A DNA stretch of 64,000 nt, taken from contig JBBRYP010000018.1 of NCBI GenBank assembly GCA_038237515.1, positions 1 to 64,000 of the forward strand, written 5' to 3'. Source of the DNA: JBBQDZ01 sp038237515. Its GTDB lineage: Bacteria; Actinomycetota; Thermoleophilia; Gaiellales; Gaiellaceae. The position numbers and the translations under genes were made by a program. A model generated the notes under the pieces. That model saw nothing but the letters and a program-made list of their open reading frames with translations, did not search any database and was not told the DNA's origin. Positions 7,966 through 17,036 of the stretch are shown one piece after another. The first letter of the stretch is position 1. Each line of letters begins with the position of its first letter.

Positions 7966-8491
7966 CCGGCGGCCTCTGGCCGCGGCGGTCGCTGGGTACG
8001 CTCTCGATGTCGTAGGCCATGAGGATCGCGTCGAGAAAGTCGCGGCCGCGACGGTAGTGCCCGCGCCGATAACCCTCGCGCTCGAAGCCGAACCGCTCGT
8101 AGAGACTGATCGCGGCCTCGTTGTGGGGGAACACGTGCAGCTCGAGCTTCCGCACGCCGCACTCGCGGGCCCAGTCGACGGCGGCTGCGAGGAGCGCCCC
8201 GCCCACGCCGCAGCGTCGATGGCTCGCGGCGACCATCAGCCCGAGGTCGGCGACGTGGGCGCTCGCCGGGTGAGGGTCGCGGGCGACCGAGAGTCGCCCG
8301 ACGACGCGATCCGCGGTCTCCGCGACGAAGACGGCCACGTCGGTGCTCCTGCGCGTGGCGCGCAGGTAACGACGCTCCGCGGCCGCATCCCGCCAGACCG
8401 AGCTCGAGATCAGCCACCCCTCCGGCTCGCTGACGACCTCCCTCCCGAGCTCGGCGAGTGCGGCGGCGTCGGCCGGCTCGGCCCGCCGCAC
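7943..8491 (-). CDS. GNAT-family N-acetyltransferase
   Basis: The GNAT fold is shown by VRRAEPADAAALAELGREV at the N-terminus, the acetyl-CoA-binding loop RRCGVGGALLAAA, and the C-terminal LYERFGFEREGYRRGHY. It should transfer an acetyl group from acetyl-CoA to an amine; the substrate is unknown. I chose GTG 8491 (182 residues) because CGGAG lies about 8 nt upstream and it avoids overlap with ggt. GTG 8560 is an alternative. It follows ggt in the same direction by 43 bp. Confidence 0.85.
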   Translation of the reverse strand: MRRAEPADAAALAELGREVVSEPEGWLISSSVWRDAAAERRYLRATRRSTDVAVFVAETADRVVGRLSVARDPHPASAHVADLGLMVAASHRRCGVGGALLAAAVDWARECGVRKLELHVFPHNEAAISLYERFGFEREGYRRGHYRRGRDFLDAILMAYDIESVPSDRRGQRPPVSPPAAG

Positions 8492-8534
8492 GGCGTGCTC
8501 CGGCGCGTGCCCGGCACCTACCGGGAAGGGCGGG

Positions 8535-10100
8535 TCAGACGACGATCCCGTGACCGCCACGCCGCGGATCGCCGGCTGCTGCGAGCCCGCCGTCGGGGGT
8601 GACCTCGACGCCCGCGGCCCCGCCGAAGTAGAGGTTCCGCCGCCGCCAGCGGACGAGGTCGTAGCCGAGCGCATCCAGCCGGTCGAGCTCGGCGGCCTCG
8701 ATGCCGCCCTCGCAGTGCACGTGCGGCTCCTCGACGTGCACGCGCGGCGCCTCGATCGCGGACTCGACTCCGAGCCCGTGACCGACGACGTTGAGGACGA
8801 TCTGCAGGATCGCGCCACGCAGTCTCACGGAGCCGGCGCTGCCGACGACCAGGCGAACCCCCTCCTCGCCGAGGACGACCGACGGGGCCATCATGCTCGT
8901 CAGGCGCTTGCCCGCACGCGCCCGCCGACCGGGCATGTTCAGGTCGTACTCGCCGAGCATGTTGTTGAGGTGGATGCCCGTGCCGGGAACGATGGAGCCC
9001 GACCCGGAGCCGAGCGAGGCCGAGAGCGACGCCGCATTGCCGCGGGCGTCGACGACCGAGATGTGGGTCGTGCCCCCGGCGGGCGCCGGCTCGAGTGCTC
9101 CAGCCTCCCTGGCCGCGACCCTCGCCGAAGCGGCTGCGATCTCGCGGTCGCCGAGCAGCCGCCGTGCCAAACCTCCTCTGTAGAGATCGCCGGCGAAGCG
9201 GCCTCGGCGGGCTCGCTGCTGCTCGCGGATCACCTCGACGAGCCTCGCGATCGCGGGAGCAGCTCCAACCTCTCCGCCGAGCCCGAGCGCGTCGAGCAAC
9301 CGCAGCGCGTAGGCGATCAGGATGCCGCCCGACGAGGGCGGTGGGTTCGAGACGTACTCGTGGCTCCGGAAGCCGGTGCGGATCGGCTGCCGCCAGATGA
9401 CGCGGTAGGCCGCCAGATCCCCCGGCGTCAGCATCCCGCCCTGCTCCTCCAGGGCCGCGCAGACGCGCGAGCCGAGCTCGCCTTCGTACAACTCCGCCGC
9501 ACCTCGGCCGGCGAGCGCCTCGAGAGTGGAGGCAAGATCGTCGAGCTGCAAGAGGTCGCCGTGAACGAGCCGCGCTTCGTCGCGGCCGTACAGGCGCCGG
9601 CCCTCTTCGGTATGGCGCAAGATCAGGTCGAGGATGGCGTGCAGGTAGGCCTGCGGGCGCGTCAGCTCGACTCCCCCTCGCGCCAGCTCGATCGCCGGCG
9701 CGAGCAGCTCCTTCCACGGCCGGGAGCCGAAGGCCCGGTGTGCCTCCCAGAGCCCGGCCACCGTGCCCGGGACCGCCGAGGAGGCCGCTCCGATCCGGAA
9801 GACCTGGGAGGTCTCGCCTCCCTCGAAGTCGATGTCGACCACCTCCATCTCGCGCCGCTCGTCCTCGTCACGACCGAGACCGGGTACCGAGACGAAGAAG
9901 TCGAGCAGCCGCGAGGAGCGGTCGCGGGCGCGGTGGACGAGCATGAACCCGCCGGCTCCGGGGCCCGTGAGCGGACTTTCCGCGACCCAGGAGGCTGCGG
10001 CCGCTGCGACGCAGGCGTCGACGGCGTTCCCGCCCTCGGCCAGCACGCTCGCACCCACCTCTGCGGTGAGCGGATGGCCTGCCGCAATCGCGCCCCGCAC
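8535..10100 (-). CDS. ggt: Gamma-glutamyltransferase family protein
   Basis: Ntn hydrolase that self-cleaves and then hydrolyses or transfers gamma-glutamyl groups, for instance from glutathione-like compounds. The nucleophile Thr lies in GGTTHISVVDARGNAASLS (about residue 341), where the proenzyme would be cut. The N-terminal GGNAVDACVAAA and the SPLTGPGAGGFMLVH block are typical. At 521 residues it is nearly full length. No signal peptide is visible, so it may be cytosolic. The GTG start has TACGCT 6 nt upstream. Actinobacterial homologues may act on substrates other than glutathione. Confidence 0.9.
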   Translation of the reverse strand: MRGAIAAGHPLTAEVGASVLAEGGNAVDACVAAAAASWVAESPLTGPGAGGFMLVHRARDRSSRLLDFFVSVPGLGRDEDERREMEVVDIDFEGGETSQVFRIGAASSAVPGTVAGLWEAHRAFGSRPWKELLAPAIELARGGVELTRPQAYLHAILDLILRHTEEGRRLYGRDEARLVHGDLLQLDDLASTLEALAGRGAAELYEGELGSRVCAALEEQGGMLTPGDLAAYRVIWRQPIRTGFRSHEYVSNPPPSSGGILIAYALRLLDALGLGGEVGAAPAIARLVEVIREQQRARRGRFAGDLYRGGLARRLLGDREIAAASARVAAREAGALEPAPAGGTTHISVVDARGNAASLSASLGSGSGSIVPGTGIHLNNMLGEYDLNMPGRRARAGKRLTSMMAPSVVLGEEGVRLVVGSAGSVRLRGAILQIVLNVVGHGLGVESAIEAPRVHVEEPHVHCEGGIEAAELDRLDALGYDLVRWRRRNLYFGGAAGVEVTPDGGLAAAGDPRRGGHGIVV

Positions 10101-10106
10101 AGGCGC

Positions 10107-10112
10107 AGCGTA
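10107..10112 (-). promoter_or_regulatory. -10 box of ggt, leaderless type
   Basis: TACGCT on the minus strand, 6 nt before the GTG at 10100. Confidence 0.5.
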
Positions 10113-10156
10113 GAGTCTCCGCCCGCCGCGGGCGCGACCGGGTCGGCCCCGGAGGT

Positions 10157-10237
10157 CTACCGCGCCAGGTGCGCGGAGAGGAGCACGAGCCCTACGAGGA
10201 AGGCCGGCACGAGCAGGCGCATCGCGCGCGCGCTCAC
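10157..10237 (-). CDS. 26-residue single-span membrane peptide coupled to ftsZ
   Basis: The GTG at 10237 overlaps the ftsZ stop codon as GTGA, the coupling arrangement used elsewhere in this window. The peptide is [20 protein letters not shown] followed by SAHLAR: basic N-terminus, one hydrophobic span of about 14 residues, short basic tail. An internal ATG at 10222 could also start it. I know no family for it. If translated, it would be made together with FtsZ and sit in the membrane, where it might affect division. It may also be a chance reading frame. Confidence 0.4.
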   Translation of the reverse strand: MSARAMRLLVPAFLVGLVLLSAHLAR

Positions 10238-11598
10238 GTGCGCAGGAAGCTCGGCGGCTCGAGCGTGTCCGCGGAGGACGGCGACCGCGGCGCGGTGGCT
10301 CGCGTCGCCGCCTTGCCGCGACCGAGGCCCGTCGCTACGACCGTCACCCACACCTGTCCCGCCAGCCGCTCGTCGACCGTGGCGCCGAAGATGATGTTCG
10401 TCTCGTCCGTCGACCCCTGCCGGACGACCTCGGCCGCCTCGTTCACCTCGAAGAGCGAGAGGTCCTCGCCGCCCGCAATCGAGAGCAAGATGCCCTTCGC
10501 ACCCACGATCTCCGTGTCGATCAGGGGCGAGCGCAGCGCCCGTTCGGCCGCCTCGCGCGCCCGGTTCTCGCCGGTCGCGAAGCCGATGCCCATAAGTGCC
10601 GAGCCCGCGTCGCTCATGATCGTGCGAACGTCGGCGAAGTCGAGGTTGATCAGCCCCGGCATCGTGATCAGGTCGCAGATGCCCTGCACGCCCTGGCGCA
10701 GGACGTCGTCGGCGATCTTGAAGGCGTCGAGCATCGAGGTCGATCGGTCGAGCACCTCCAGGAGGCGGTCGTTCGGGATGACGATGGTGGTGTCGCAAGC
10801 CTCGCGCAGCGCCTGCACCCCGGCATCCGCCTGCGCCTTTCGGCGCGTCCCCTCGAACCTGAACGGCAGCGTGACGATCCCCACCGTCAGCGCTCCCAGG
10901 TCCTTCGCCATCTTCGCGACCACCGGGGCCGCGCCCGACCCGGTGCCCCCGCCCTCGCCGGCGGTGACGAAGACCATGTCCGCGCCTCGAATCGCGCGCT
11001 TGATCTGGTCGTACGACTCCTCGGCGGCCCGCTTCCCGATGTCGGGATCGGCGCCGGAGCCGAGGCCTTGCGTCAACTCGCGGCCGATGTGGATCTTGAC
11101 CGGCGCGTCCGACATCTGGAGCTGCTGGATATCGGTGTTGACGCCCATGAACTCGACCTGCGAGATGCCCGAGTCGATCATCCGGTCGACGGCGTTCAAC
11201 CCCGCGCCGCCCACGCCGACGACGCGGATGACCGCGAGGTAGGCGGGAGACTCGCCGCGCAGGACGTGATGCAGACGCGGCGCGGATTCCGGCATGGGAT
11301 CGATCCAGCGCCGCACGGGCGCCTCGTCCTCGACGGGCTCCGGCAGCGGCTCGAGCGCCCGCGGCGGCTCGACGACGTGACCGTTCTTCGCCGGCTCGGC
11401 GGCGGGCGGCGCAACCGGCTCGGCAGAGCGAGCCGTTTCGGCGCTCTTGCCCTCGACGAAGTCCGGGACGTGCTCGACCGTGGCCTCGACGGGCTCGAGC
11501 GGCTCCCCCTTCCTGTCCGCCTGGCGCTGAGCCGCCTCCGTTGCCCGGAACAGCTCGGCAAGCGGGCCCTCACGCATGCTGGCGCGCTTTCGCGCCAC
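10234..11598 (-). CDS. ftsZ: Cell division GTPase FtsZ with long N-terminal extension
   Basis: Tubulin-like GTPase that polymerises into the division ring. The core begins near residue 118 with [18 protein letters not shown], carries the tubulin signature [14 protein letters not shown] (about 213-226), and ends in the conserved tail LEPPSFLRT. Before the core lie about 115 residues rich in Pro, Glu and Ala that ordinary FtsZ lacks. The GTG at 11598 is fixed by AAGGAGG at 11605-11611, 6 nt upstream; ATG 11577 has no such site. The start overlaps parA by 29 bp. The gene is not in the usual division and cell-wall cluster. Confidence 0.92.
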   Translation of the reverse strand: MARKRASMREGPLAELFRATEAAQRQADRKGEPLEPVEATVEHVPDFVEGKSAETARSAEPVAPPAAEPAKNGHVVEPPRALEPLPEPVEDEAPVRRWIDPMPESAPRLHHVLRGESPAYLAVIRVVGVGGAGLNAVDRMIDSGISQVEFMGVNTDIQQLQMSDAPVKIHIGRELTQGLGSGADPDIGKRAAEESYDQIKRAIRGADMVFVTAGEGGGTGSGAAPVVAKMAKDLGALTVGIVTLPFRFEGTRRKAQADAGVQALREACDTTIVIPNDRLLEVLDRSTSMLDAFKIADDVLRQGVQGICDLITMPGLINLDFADVRTIMSDAGSALMGIGFATGENRAREAAERALRSPLIDTEIVGAKGILLSIAGGEDLSLFEVNEAAEVVRQGSTDETNIIFGATVDERLAGQVWVTVVATGLGRGKAATRATAPRSPSSADTLEPPSFLRT

Positions 11599-12409
11599 TG
11601 CGAACCTCCTTCGAGAGCTCCCGGTAGGCCTGGGCGGCCGGACCGGTGGGTTCGTATTTGAGGATCGAGCTGCCCTTGACGGGTGCCTCGGCGTAGCGAA
11701 CGGTCTTGCGGATCCGGGTCTTGAAGACGAGGTCGCCGAAGTTCTCCTCGAGAATCTCGATCGCCTCCCTCGAGTGGAGCGTCCGCTTGTCGAACATCGT
11801 CGGCAGGATCCCGATGATCTCGACCTTCGGGTTGAGGTTCTCGCGGATCATGCCGAGCGTGTTCTCGAGCTGGACGAGACCGCGCAGCGAGAGGTACTCG
11901 CACTGGACGGGGACGATCACGCCGTCCGAGGCGACGAGCGCATTGATCGTCAGCAGCCCCAGCGAGGGAGGAGTGTCGATGAGGACGTAGTCGTACTCGT
12001 GCTTCGCCGGCAGCAGCGCCTTCTCGAGCGCGCGCTCCCTGCCGATCATGCTCGCGAGCGCGAGCTCCGCCCCGGCGAGATCGATCGACGAGACCGCGAG
12101 ATCGATCTCGGCCTCGTGGACGATCTCCTGGATCGGGATCCGGTGGACGAGGACGTCGAACATCGAGCGCTCGATCTCGTCCGGGTTCAACCCCTGGCTC
12201 ATCGTCAGGTTCCCCTGCGGGTCCAGGTCGACGCAGAGAACGTTCGAGCCTCCCTCCGCGAGTGCCACGGCGAGGTTCAGCGTCGAAGTCGTCTTCGCCA
12301 CGCCGCCCTTCTGGTTGGCGAAAGCGATGACCGTGGCCAGTTGCGGTCCTTTCCCGTTCCCGTTCGGCGCCCGGAGGTTGGGACGCGGCAGTAGGCGGAC
12401 GAGTCCCAT
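11570..12409 (-). CDS. parA: ParA/Soj-type partition ATPase
   Basis: Deviant-Walker ATPase of the ParA/MinD group that drives chromosome or plasmid segregation. The P-loop is [13 protein letters not shown] (33-45); the second lysine of the deviant Walker A is present although the usual GK is AK. Walker B and later motifs include [23 protein letters not shown] 12409 gives 279 residues. The gene lies directly upstream of ftsZ on the same strand and overlaps it, so partition and division genes appear co-transcribed. No parB is nearby. Confidence 0.9.
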   Translation of the reverse strand: MGLVRLLPRPNLRAPNGNGKGPQLATVIAFANQKGGVAKTTSTLNLAVALAEGGSNVLCVDLDPQGNLTMSQGLNPDEIERSMFDVLVHRIPIQEIVHEAEIDLAVSSIDLAGAELALASMIGRERALEKALLPAKHEYDYVLIDTPPSLGLLTINALVASDGVIVPVQCEYLSLRGLVQLENTLGMIRENLNPKVEIIGILPTMFDKRTLHSREAIEILEENFGDLVFKTRIRKTVRYAEAPVKGSSILKYEPTGPAAQAYRELSKEVRSGAKARQHA

Positions 12410-12431
12410 CGGGCTCGTCTTTCGGGTCAGG

Positions 12432-12680
12432 CTAGCAGAGTCCTCTTTGCGCGAGACGTGGCCGCTCGCTTCCCCCTTCCTCCCCCGCGACGGCGGCTTC
12501 GCGGCAGCGACCGAGCGCCGCGTAGGCGAGATCCGTCCCGGACGCCTCGACTCGCACCCAAGCCTCCGCCTCGCGAAGGAGCGCGCGTACCTCGGAGAGC
12601 ACGACGCCGGCGGGCGCTGCGTCCCGCTCGAGGGCCTCGATCCGGTCGAGCCGCTCGAGGACGGCACGCGCCTCATCCAT
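12432..12680 (-). CDS. Small coiled-coil-type protein of unknown function
   Basis: This 82-residue protein is rich in Leu, Glu, Arg and Ala in heptad-like spacing (MDEARAVLERLDRIEALERD), suggesting a helical or coiled-coil structure. I do not recognise the family. The ATG at 12680 has TACCCT 6 nt upstream on the minus strand, the leaderless pattern seen elsewhere. It lies just upstream of parA in the same direction, with a 22-bp gap, so it may belong to the parA-ftsZ unit. Confidence 0.6.
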   Translation of the reverse strand: MDEARAVLERLDRIEALERDAAPAGVVLSEVRALLREAEAWVRVEASGTDLAYAALGRCREAAVAGEEGGSERPRLAQRGLC

Positions 12681-12686
12681 TCCTCG

Positions 12687-12692
12687 AGGGTA
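12687..12692 (-). promoter_or_regulatory. -10 box ahead of the 12680 gene, leaderless type
   Basis: TACCCT on the minus strand, 6 nt before the ATG at 12680. It may drive the small gene and parA-ftsZ. Confidence 0.45.
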
Positions 12693-12752
12693 GCGCCGCC
12701 CCTCGCACGGGACCGCCACGGATCTGCACCGGAAGTGAGACGGCCGCGGGCG

Positions 12753-14003
12753 CTAGCCGAGCGCGGCGAGGCGGGCGGCGGCGGCAGGGCGGGCGCGGGC
12801 GCCGAGCAGGGTCTCGTCGAGCGCTCCGAGGAGGCGCCGCCGCTCGTCGCGCAGGAGCGTCTCGACGACCGCGCGCCGAACGACGTCGGCGGCCGCGTCC
12901 GTGGCCGATTCGCCGCCGACGAGAGCCCGCAGGCAGCCCAGGAGCTCGGAGCGCTCCCGGCCCGACTCGCCGAGCAGCGTCGCGGCGCGCAGGGCCGCAG
13001 CCCAGAGCCCGTCACGCCCGCCGAGGAGAACTCCGAGCGTCTGCCGCAGCTGCTCCGAGCGGAACGGCTCGTCCTGGAAGAGCGAGAGCTCCCAGCGATC
13101 GAGCGCCTCTCCCAGCTCCGGATCGTCGTCGGCTGCTCCCAGGCGCTCGAGGAGCAAGCGGGCGACCGACCCGCGGACGGCATCGAGTCTCACCTCGCCC
13201 GCACGGGGCTGCGTCGCCGCGATCGGAAGCACCGGGCGGACGCCGAGCGGCCGCCAGTCGAGACGCTCGAAGAGGATCGGCCCGGCGGCGACGGGGCCAG
13301 CGGTCGCGAGCCGGATCGCGGTGACGGCGTCCGCGAGCTCCCCGGGGGCATCCGGCGGCTCGTCGGTTCGCGGTGGCAGGCGGCGCTCGAGCTCGAGCAC
13401 GCAAAGGCGGTCGGGCTCGCGTCCGAAGTCGTGCGGGAGGAGGGTGCGAGCCTCCGGCCAGTGTGCGACCAGCTCGCCGGCGGCAGCTCGGCGGACGCGA
13501 AGCCCGGAGGCGAGCTCGATGGGGCCGCCGGCGGAGAGCCCGATCAGCGGAGCAACGGCCGCGTACGCGCGGTCGTCGCGGAAGAGCGATCGCTCGAGTT
13601 GCTCGTACGCGGAGGCGAAGGCGCCGTCGTCCCAGTCGAAGCCCCCGCACGCCTCGGCGACCGCCACCAGGAGCGGCACGAGGACAGTCCGCGCGAGCGC
13701 CTGCTCCTCCGTCAAGCGTCCCTCGGCGTGGGCACGAGCGAAGATCGCCGCCGCCGGCTCGCACTTCAGCTCCTCGAGCGCGATCGAAGCATCGCGAAGG
13801 CCCTCGAGCCGCTCGGCACGCCCCTCGACGAATCCGCGGACGAGCGGGCGGTACTCGTAGAGCGAGGGGCGGCCGGGGGACGGATGCTCCTCGAAGGAGA
13901 ACGGGATCTCCTCCCCCGCCTCGACCTCGCCTGCGAGCAGCGCGAAGCCGGCGAGGCAGAAGCCGTGGAGTGCCTGGCGGAGATGCGGAGCGCGAGCGGC
14001 CAC
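12753..14003 (-). CDS. Uncharacterised 416-residue protein
   Basis: I do not recognise this protein. It has no signal peptide, membrane span or nucleotide-binding motif that I can see. It is largely helical in character, with many Leu, Ala, Arg and Glu. Notable stretches are FSFEEHPSPGRPSLYEYRPL near the N-terminus, AYEQLERSLFRDDRAYAAVA and LSLFQDEPFRSEQLRQTL; the two Phe-Arg-Asp/Gln-Asp stretches may mark a repeated domain. Codon use matches its neighbours and the opposite-strand reading frames look like shadows. It lies upstream of the small coiled-coil gene and parA-ftsZ, in the same direction. Confidence 0.65.
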   Translation of the reverse strand: MAARAPHLRQALHGFCLAGFALLAGEVEAGEEIPFSFEEHPSPGRPSLYEYRPLVRGFVEGRAERLEGLRDASIALEELKCEPAAAIFARAHAEGRLTEEQALARTVLVPLLVAVAEACGGFDWDDGAFASAYEQLERSLFRDDRAYAAVAPLIGLSAGGPIELASGLRVRRAAAGELVAHWPEARTLLPHDFGREPDRLCVLELERRLPPRTDEPPDAPGELADAVTAIRLATAGPVAAGPILFERLDWRPLGVRPVLPIAATQPRAGEVRLDAVRGSVARLLLERLGAADDDPELGEALDRWELSLFQDEPFRSEQLRQTLGVLLGGRDGLWAAALRAATLLGESGRERSELLGCLRALVGGESATDAAADVVRRAVVETLLRDERRRLLGALDETLLGARARPAAAARLAALG

Positions 14004-14075
14004 GATCGTTTCGCTTACGCGCCGCGGCGCCGCTCTCCTGCCTGAGCGGGCGCGCCGCCCGCTCCGGCCCGCTCC

Positions 14076-14873
14076 TTACTGGGTCTGACCCCGGGGACGA
14101 GCGACAGCCGCCGTGGCCGGCGGCAGGCGAGGCGGCTCTCCCGGCTGGCAGCGAGGGCACCAGTACGCGGTGCGGTTGGCGTCGCCCTGGCCTCGCAACC
14201 TGATCTTCGTGGCGCAGCGAGGGCACGGCCGCCCGGCCCGGCGGTAGACCGACCGCTCCTGGCGGCCCTTCTCGAGCGAGGCCCGCATCAGCCGCTCCGC
14301 CTCCTCGAGGACGCGCCGGAGATCCTCGTCGCCGACCTCACGCAGGCGGCGCCACGGCGAGACGCGCGCGTGCCAGAGAGCCTCGGCCTTCCAGAGGTTG
14401 CCGATCCCGGCAACGAGCCGCTGGTCGAGGAGTGCGTCGCCGAGCGTGCGATCGGCGGGCTCCGCTCGGAGCTTCCGGATCATCCCGTCGAGGTCGGGGC
14501 GCACGGCCAGGATGTCTGGCCCGAGCCGCCGCAGGCCGCGCCCGTGCAGCTCCAGGATCGGGCCGCGCCACTGCACCGCCTCGTAGCGCTCTCCCCGCAG
14601 CACGAGCCAGGGGAGCCCCGCGCGCCTCGAGCCTCGGGGGACGACGCTCCAGCGCCCGGTCATCCGCAGGTGGCTGCGCAGCACGTACCCGCCGTCGAAG
14701 CGGAGTACGAGGTTCTTACCGACGGCGCGCACCTCCTCGAGGCGGCGGCCGTCGAGCCGCTCGACGAGCCTGGCGGCGGCCGCCTGCGGATGCGGCGTCT
14801 CGACCTCCACCCGCTCCCCCACGAGCGCCTGGAGCCTTCTCGCCGCACGGTGGAGGGAGTCCCCCTCGGGCAC
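14076..14873 (-). CDS. Fpg/Nei-family DNA glycosylase (endonuclease VIII-like)
   Basis: Bifunctional glycosylase/AP lyase that removes oxidised bases. After removal of the initiator, the mature protein begins PEGDSLHRAARRL, giving the catalytic Pro2 and Glu3; PEGD is closer to Nei than to Fpg (PELPE). A helix-two-turn-helix segment follows (LLDQRLVAGIGNLWKAEAL). The C-terminal zinc finger is CPRC...CPRC, with about 20 residues between the pairs. GTG 14873 (265 residues) is required to place the Pro-Glu at the N-terminus, and TACGCT lies 7 nt upstream. Confidence 0.9.
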   Translation of the reverse strand: MPEGDSLHRAARRLQALVGERVEVETPHPQAAAARLVERLDGRRLEEVRAVGKNLVLRFDGGYVLRSHLRMTGRWSVVPRGSRRAGLPWLVLRGERYEAVQWRGPILELHGRGLRRLGPDILAVRPDLDGMIRKLRAEPADRTLGDALLDQRLVAGIGNLWKAEALWHARVSPWRRLREVGDEDLRRVLEEAERLMRASLEKGRQERSVYRRAGRPCPRCATKIRLRGQGDANRTAYWCPRCQPGEPPRLPPATAAVARPRGQTQ

Positions 14874-14880
14874 TCCCGAC

Positions 14881-14886
14881 AGCGTA
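14881..14886 (-). promoter_or_regulatory. -10 box of the Nei-like gene, leaderless type
   Basis: TACGCT on the minus strand, 7 nt before the GTG at 14873. Confidence 0.5.
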
Positions 14887-15028
14887 TTCGTCTTCCGAGC
14901 ATGCATACCCAGATCCGCTCGAGCCGCCCGCGCAGGTCGAGCGGATCACGGGCGCTGCGCCAACCACGAAGGTCGAGCGCCGACGCTCGGTGCGCCTATG
15001 CGAGCCGTCGAGGTCCGTCGCGAGCAAA

Positions 15029-16033
15029 TCAGCCGACGTGGACAAGCAGGGTGCGGCGCAATGTGCGCGGATCGATGCGGATGAGCGCGTAGCCAGTGGC
15101 TGGCTTGCCGGCTGGCGCGATCACGGTCGCGGCCCAGACCGCGCGAGGCTCGACGGCCAGCGCATTGGCGATGCCGGGGAGCCTGGCGCTGCCGGTGCGC
15201 CTGCCGTTGTCGATGTCGTAGCGTGCGAGCGTGGATCGCGTTCTGGTCTCCGATCGAAGCGCCCACACGGCGCCGTCGCCTGCCGCGAAGTCGTGTTGGA
15301 AGCCGCCGAGCCCGAGGCGCCCGGTGACAAGTGTGCGTAGCCGGCCCGAAGCTTCGTCGACCCGCAGGACCGACGTCGCTTGCGGCAGCCAAACGGCGCC
15401 GGCTCCCGTGGCGACGTCACCGAGTGGCGCCCTGAGGACGCGGCGAACACGACCGGTCGAATCGATGTGCACCAGCCAGGTCCCAGTCGAAACCCAGCAG
15501 CCCGAGCGATCGGCCGCCATCCGCCCTGCGTTCGCGATCCGCCAGACGCGCATGAGCCGTCCGCTGAGGGCGAAGAGCCCGATCCGCGCGCCGTGCGACG
15601 AACCGATCAACGCCCACACGCCGCCGGCGCCCGCAGCCACGTACTGCACCGAGCTGTCCTGTCTTCGCCAGACGACCCGCACCCTGCCCGTCCGCGCGTC
15701 GATGCGGCTGATCGTCCCCCGTACGTATCCGTTCTCGACGCTCGCCACCCAGGCGGCACCCCCCGCCACGGTCACGCTGAGTGGGTAGGCCGCGCCGGAA
15801 AGCCGCGGCATCGACAGTAGACGCCCGGAGCGCCCGTCGAACGAACGCACTCCGAACGGACCAACGAGCCAGACACGACCAGCTCCCGCGGCGAGATCGA
15901 CGAAGTCGCCACCCGCACCCGCCGGCGCCGCGCTGATCAGAACCACGATCAGCAGAAGGAGAGTCACCCGGCGAAGTCGGCGCGCATGGCGCAGCCTCCC
16001 GGCAAGCGCAGACAACGTCGACGAAACACCCAT
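15029..16033 (-). CDS. Membrane-anchored or secreted beta-propeller protein
   Basis: A basic N-terminus and a hydrophobic segment (VTLLLLIVVLISAAPAGAG) form a signal peptide or anchor. The remaining 290 residues are a series of repeats with the pattern VAAGAGGVWAL, VATGAGAVWLP and FAAGDGAVWAL, each followed by a short R-[IV]-D segment. This is typical of six- or seven-bladed propellers (PQQ or NHL-like). It is probably an extracellular binding or scaffold protein. It is transcribed divergently from the lipoprotein at 16200. No enzymatic residues are evident. Confidence 0.7.
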   Translation of the reverse strand: MGVSSTLSALAGRLRHARRLRRVTLLLLIVVLISAAPAGAGGDFVDLAAGAGRVWLVGPFGVRSFDGRSGRLLSMPRLSGAAYPLSVTVAGGAAWVASVENGYVRGTISRIDARTGRVRVVWRRQDSSVQYVAAGAGGVWALIGSSHGARIGLFALSGRLMRVWRIANAGRMAADRSGCWVSTGTWLVHIDSTGRVRRVLRAPLGDVATGAGAVWLPQATSVLRVDEASGRLRTLVTGRLGLGGFQHDFAAGDGAVWALRSETRTRSTLARYDIDNGRRTGSARLPGIANALAVEPRAVWAATVIAPAGKPATGYALIRIDPRTLRRTLLVHVG

Positions 16034-16199
16034 CCGCCACCCACTACGCCGAAGGCGGCGCCTCAGGTCCCGCCAGCCGCCGAAGCGCCCAGAGTCGCCG
16101 CTGCGGTTTCGATCGCATCTCCTTCGCCAAAAGGGCCTCTACCACCCTCGCCTGATCGAGCCTCAGGACCTTTGGCGGACGAAGAGGCGTAAACGACGT

Positions 16200-16781
16200 G
16201 TGAGGCTGCTTGCTGTCTTGCCGGTCGCGTTCGCGGTCGGCGCTTGCGGCAGGGGCGCGGCCGCCCTCACCGCCCCGCCACGGGCATCGAGGCAGATCGT
16301 CTTGGAGCCGGCGAAGTTCACGCGCCTACCTCATGCCTGGCGGGCGTTCGGCAACGACTTCGGCCTGCTCACGCGGAGCGGCGGCAACGTCGAGAGCTAC
16401 GCGCTCAGCTGGGCGTACAAGCCGAACTCGCTCGGCTGGGCGGGCGCCATGCCGCGGAATGCGATCGCCGTCCAGGTGCTGTTGCTTCGCACCAGGCCCG
16501 ACCATCTCCGGATCAACCTCTGCCTGCACACGCCGCAGCTCGGGGGCTTCCCCGAGATCCGACGGTTCCCGCTGCGCCTGCCGCGAGCGACCGGCAGCCG
16601 GCTCGAAGGAGCAGCGCGCGTGCCCGAGTACCGCGTTTTCGGCCGGATCGGCGACATGTACAACGTCGACCTCCGCGTCGACATCAACAACGCCACCCCG
16701 ACCACGGCGATGCTGCGAAGCGCGCAGCGGGTCGTCGATGAGCTGCGCTTCCCGACCTGGCCGCGCCGGGACCGGTGCTGA
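16200..16781 (+). CDS. Predicted lipoprotein of unknown function
   Basis: The GTG-started protein of 193 residues opens with a lipoprotein signal ending AVGAC (Cys16), so it is expected to be membrane-anchored on the outside. The mature part contains GNDFGLLTRSGGNVESYAL and LRVDINNATPTTAMLRSAQRV and looks like a compact beta-rich domain. I do not recognise the family. The gap 16034-16199 separates it from the divergent propeller gene and holds no further gene. Its stop overlaps the next small reading frame as TGATG. Confidence 0.65.
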   Translation: MRLLAVLPVAFAVGACGRGAAALTAPPRASRQIVLEPAKFTRLPHAWRAFGNDFGLLTRSGGNVESYALSWAYKPNSLGWAGAMPRNAIAVQVLLLRTRPDHLRINLCLHTPQLGGFPEIRRFPLRLPRATGSRLEGAARVPEYRVFGRIGDMYNVDLRVDINNATPTTAMLRSAQRVVDELRFPTWPRRDRC

Positions 16782-16924
16782 TGCGAGCGCGGTTCCTCGG
16801 CGCTCTGCTGCTCCTGCTGTGCCTGCTGCCGGCTGCGGAGCCGAGCCCGGTGTTCTGCTCTCCACGACCGTGGCTCGGGCTGTGCTGCTCGATGGCGCGA
16901 GTGGCAGCGAGGTCGGCGGGATGA
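16781..16924 (+). CDS. 47-residue secreted cysteine-containing peptide (tentative)
   Basis: ATG 16781 overlaps the stop of the lipoprotein gene (TGATG), so translation could be coupled. The peptide starts MRARFLGALLLLLCLLPAAE, a good signal peptide, and its mature part carries three cysteines (26, 35, 36). No homology is apparent. It may be a real microprotein or the beginning of a decayed gene; 16925-17036 has no gene. Confidence 0.35.
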   Translation: MRARFLGALLLLLCLLPAAEPSPVFCSPRPWLGLCCSMARVAARSAG

Positions 16925-17036
16925 GCGGCCTCCGGGCGCTCGACACCCGAATCGGCGCCGCGCTACGCCTGCCACCGGATCATGTACCCGGCCGAGTGCT
17001 CGCGCTCTCGACCCGGCCTCGGCGACACGGACCCGA

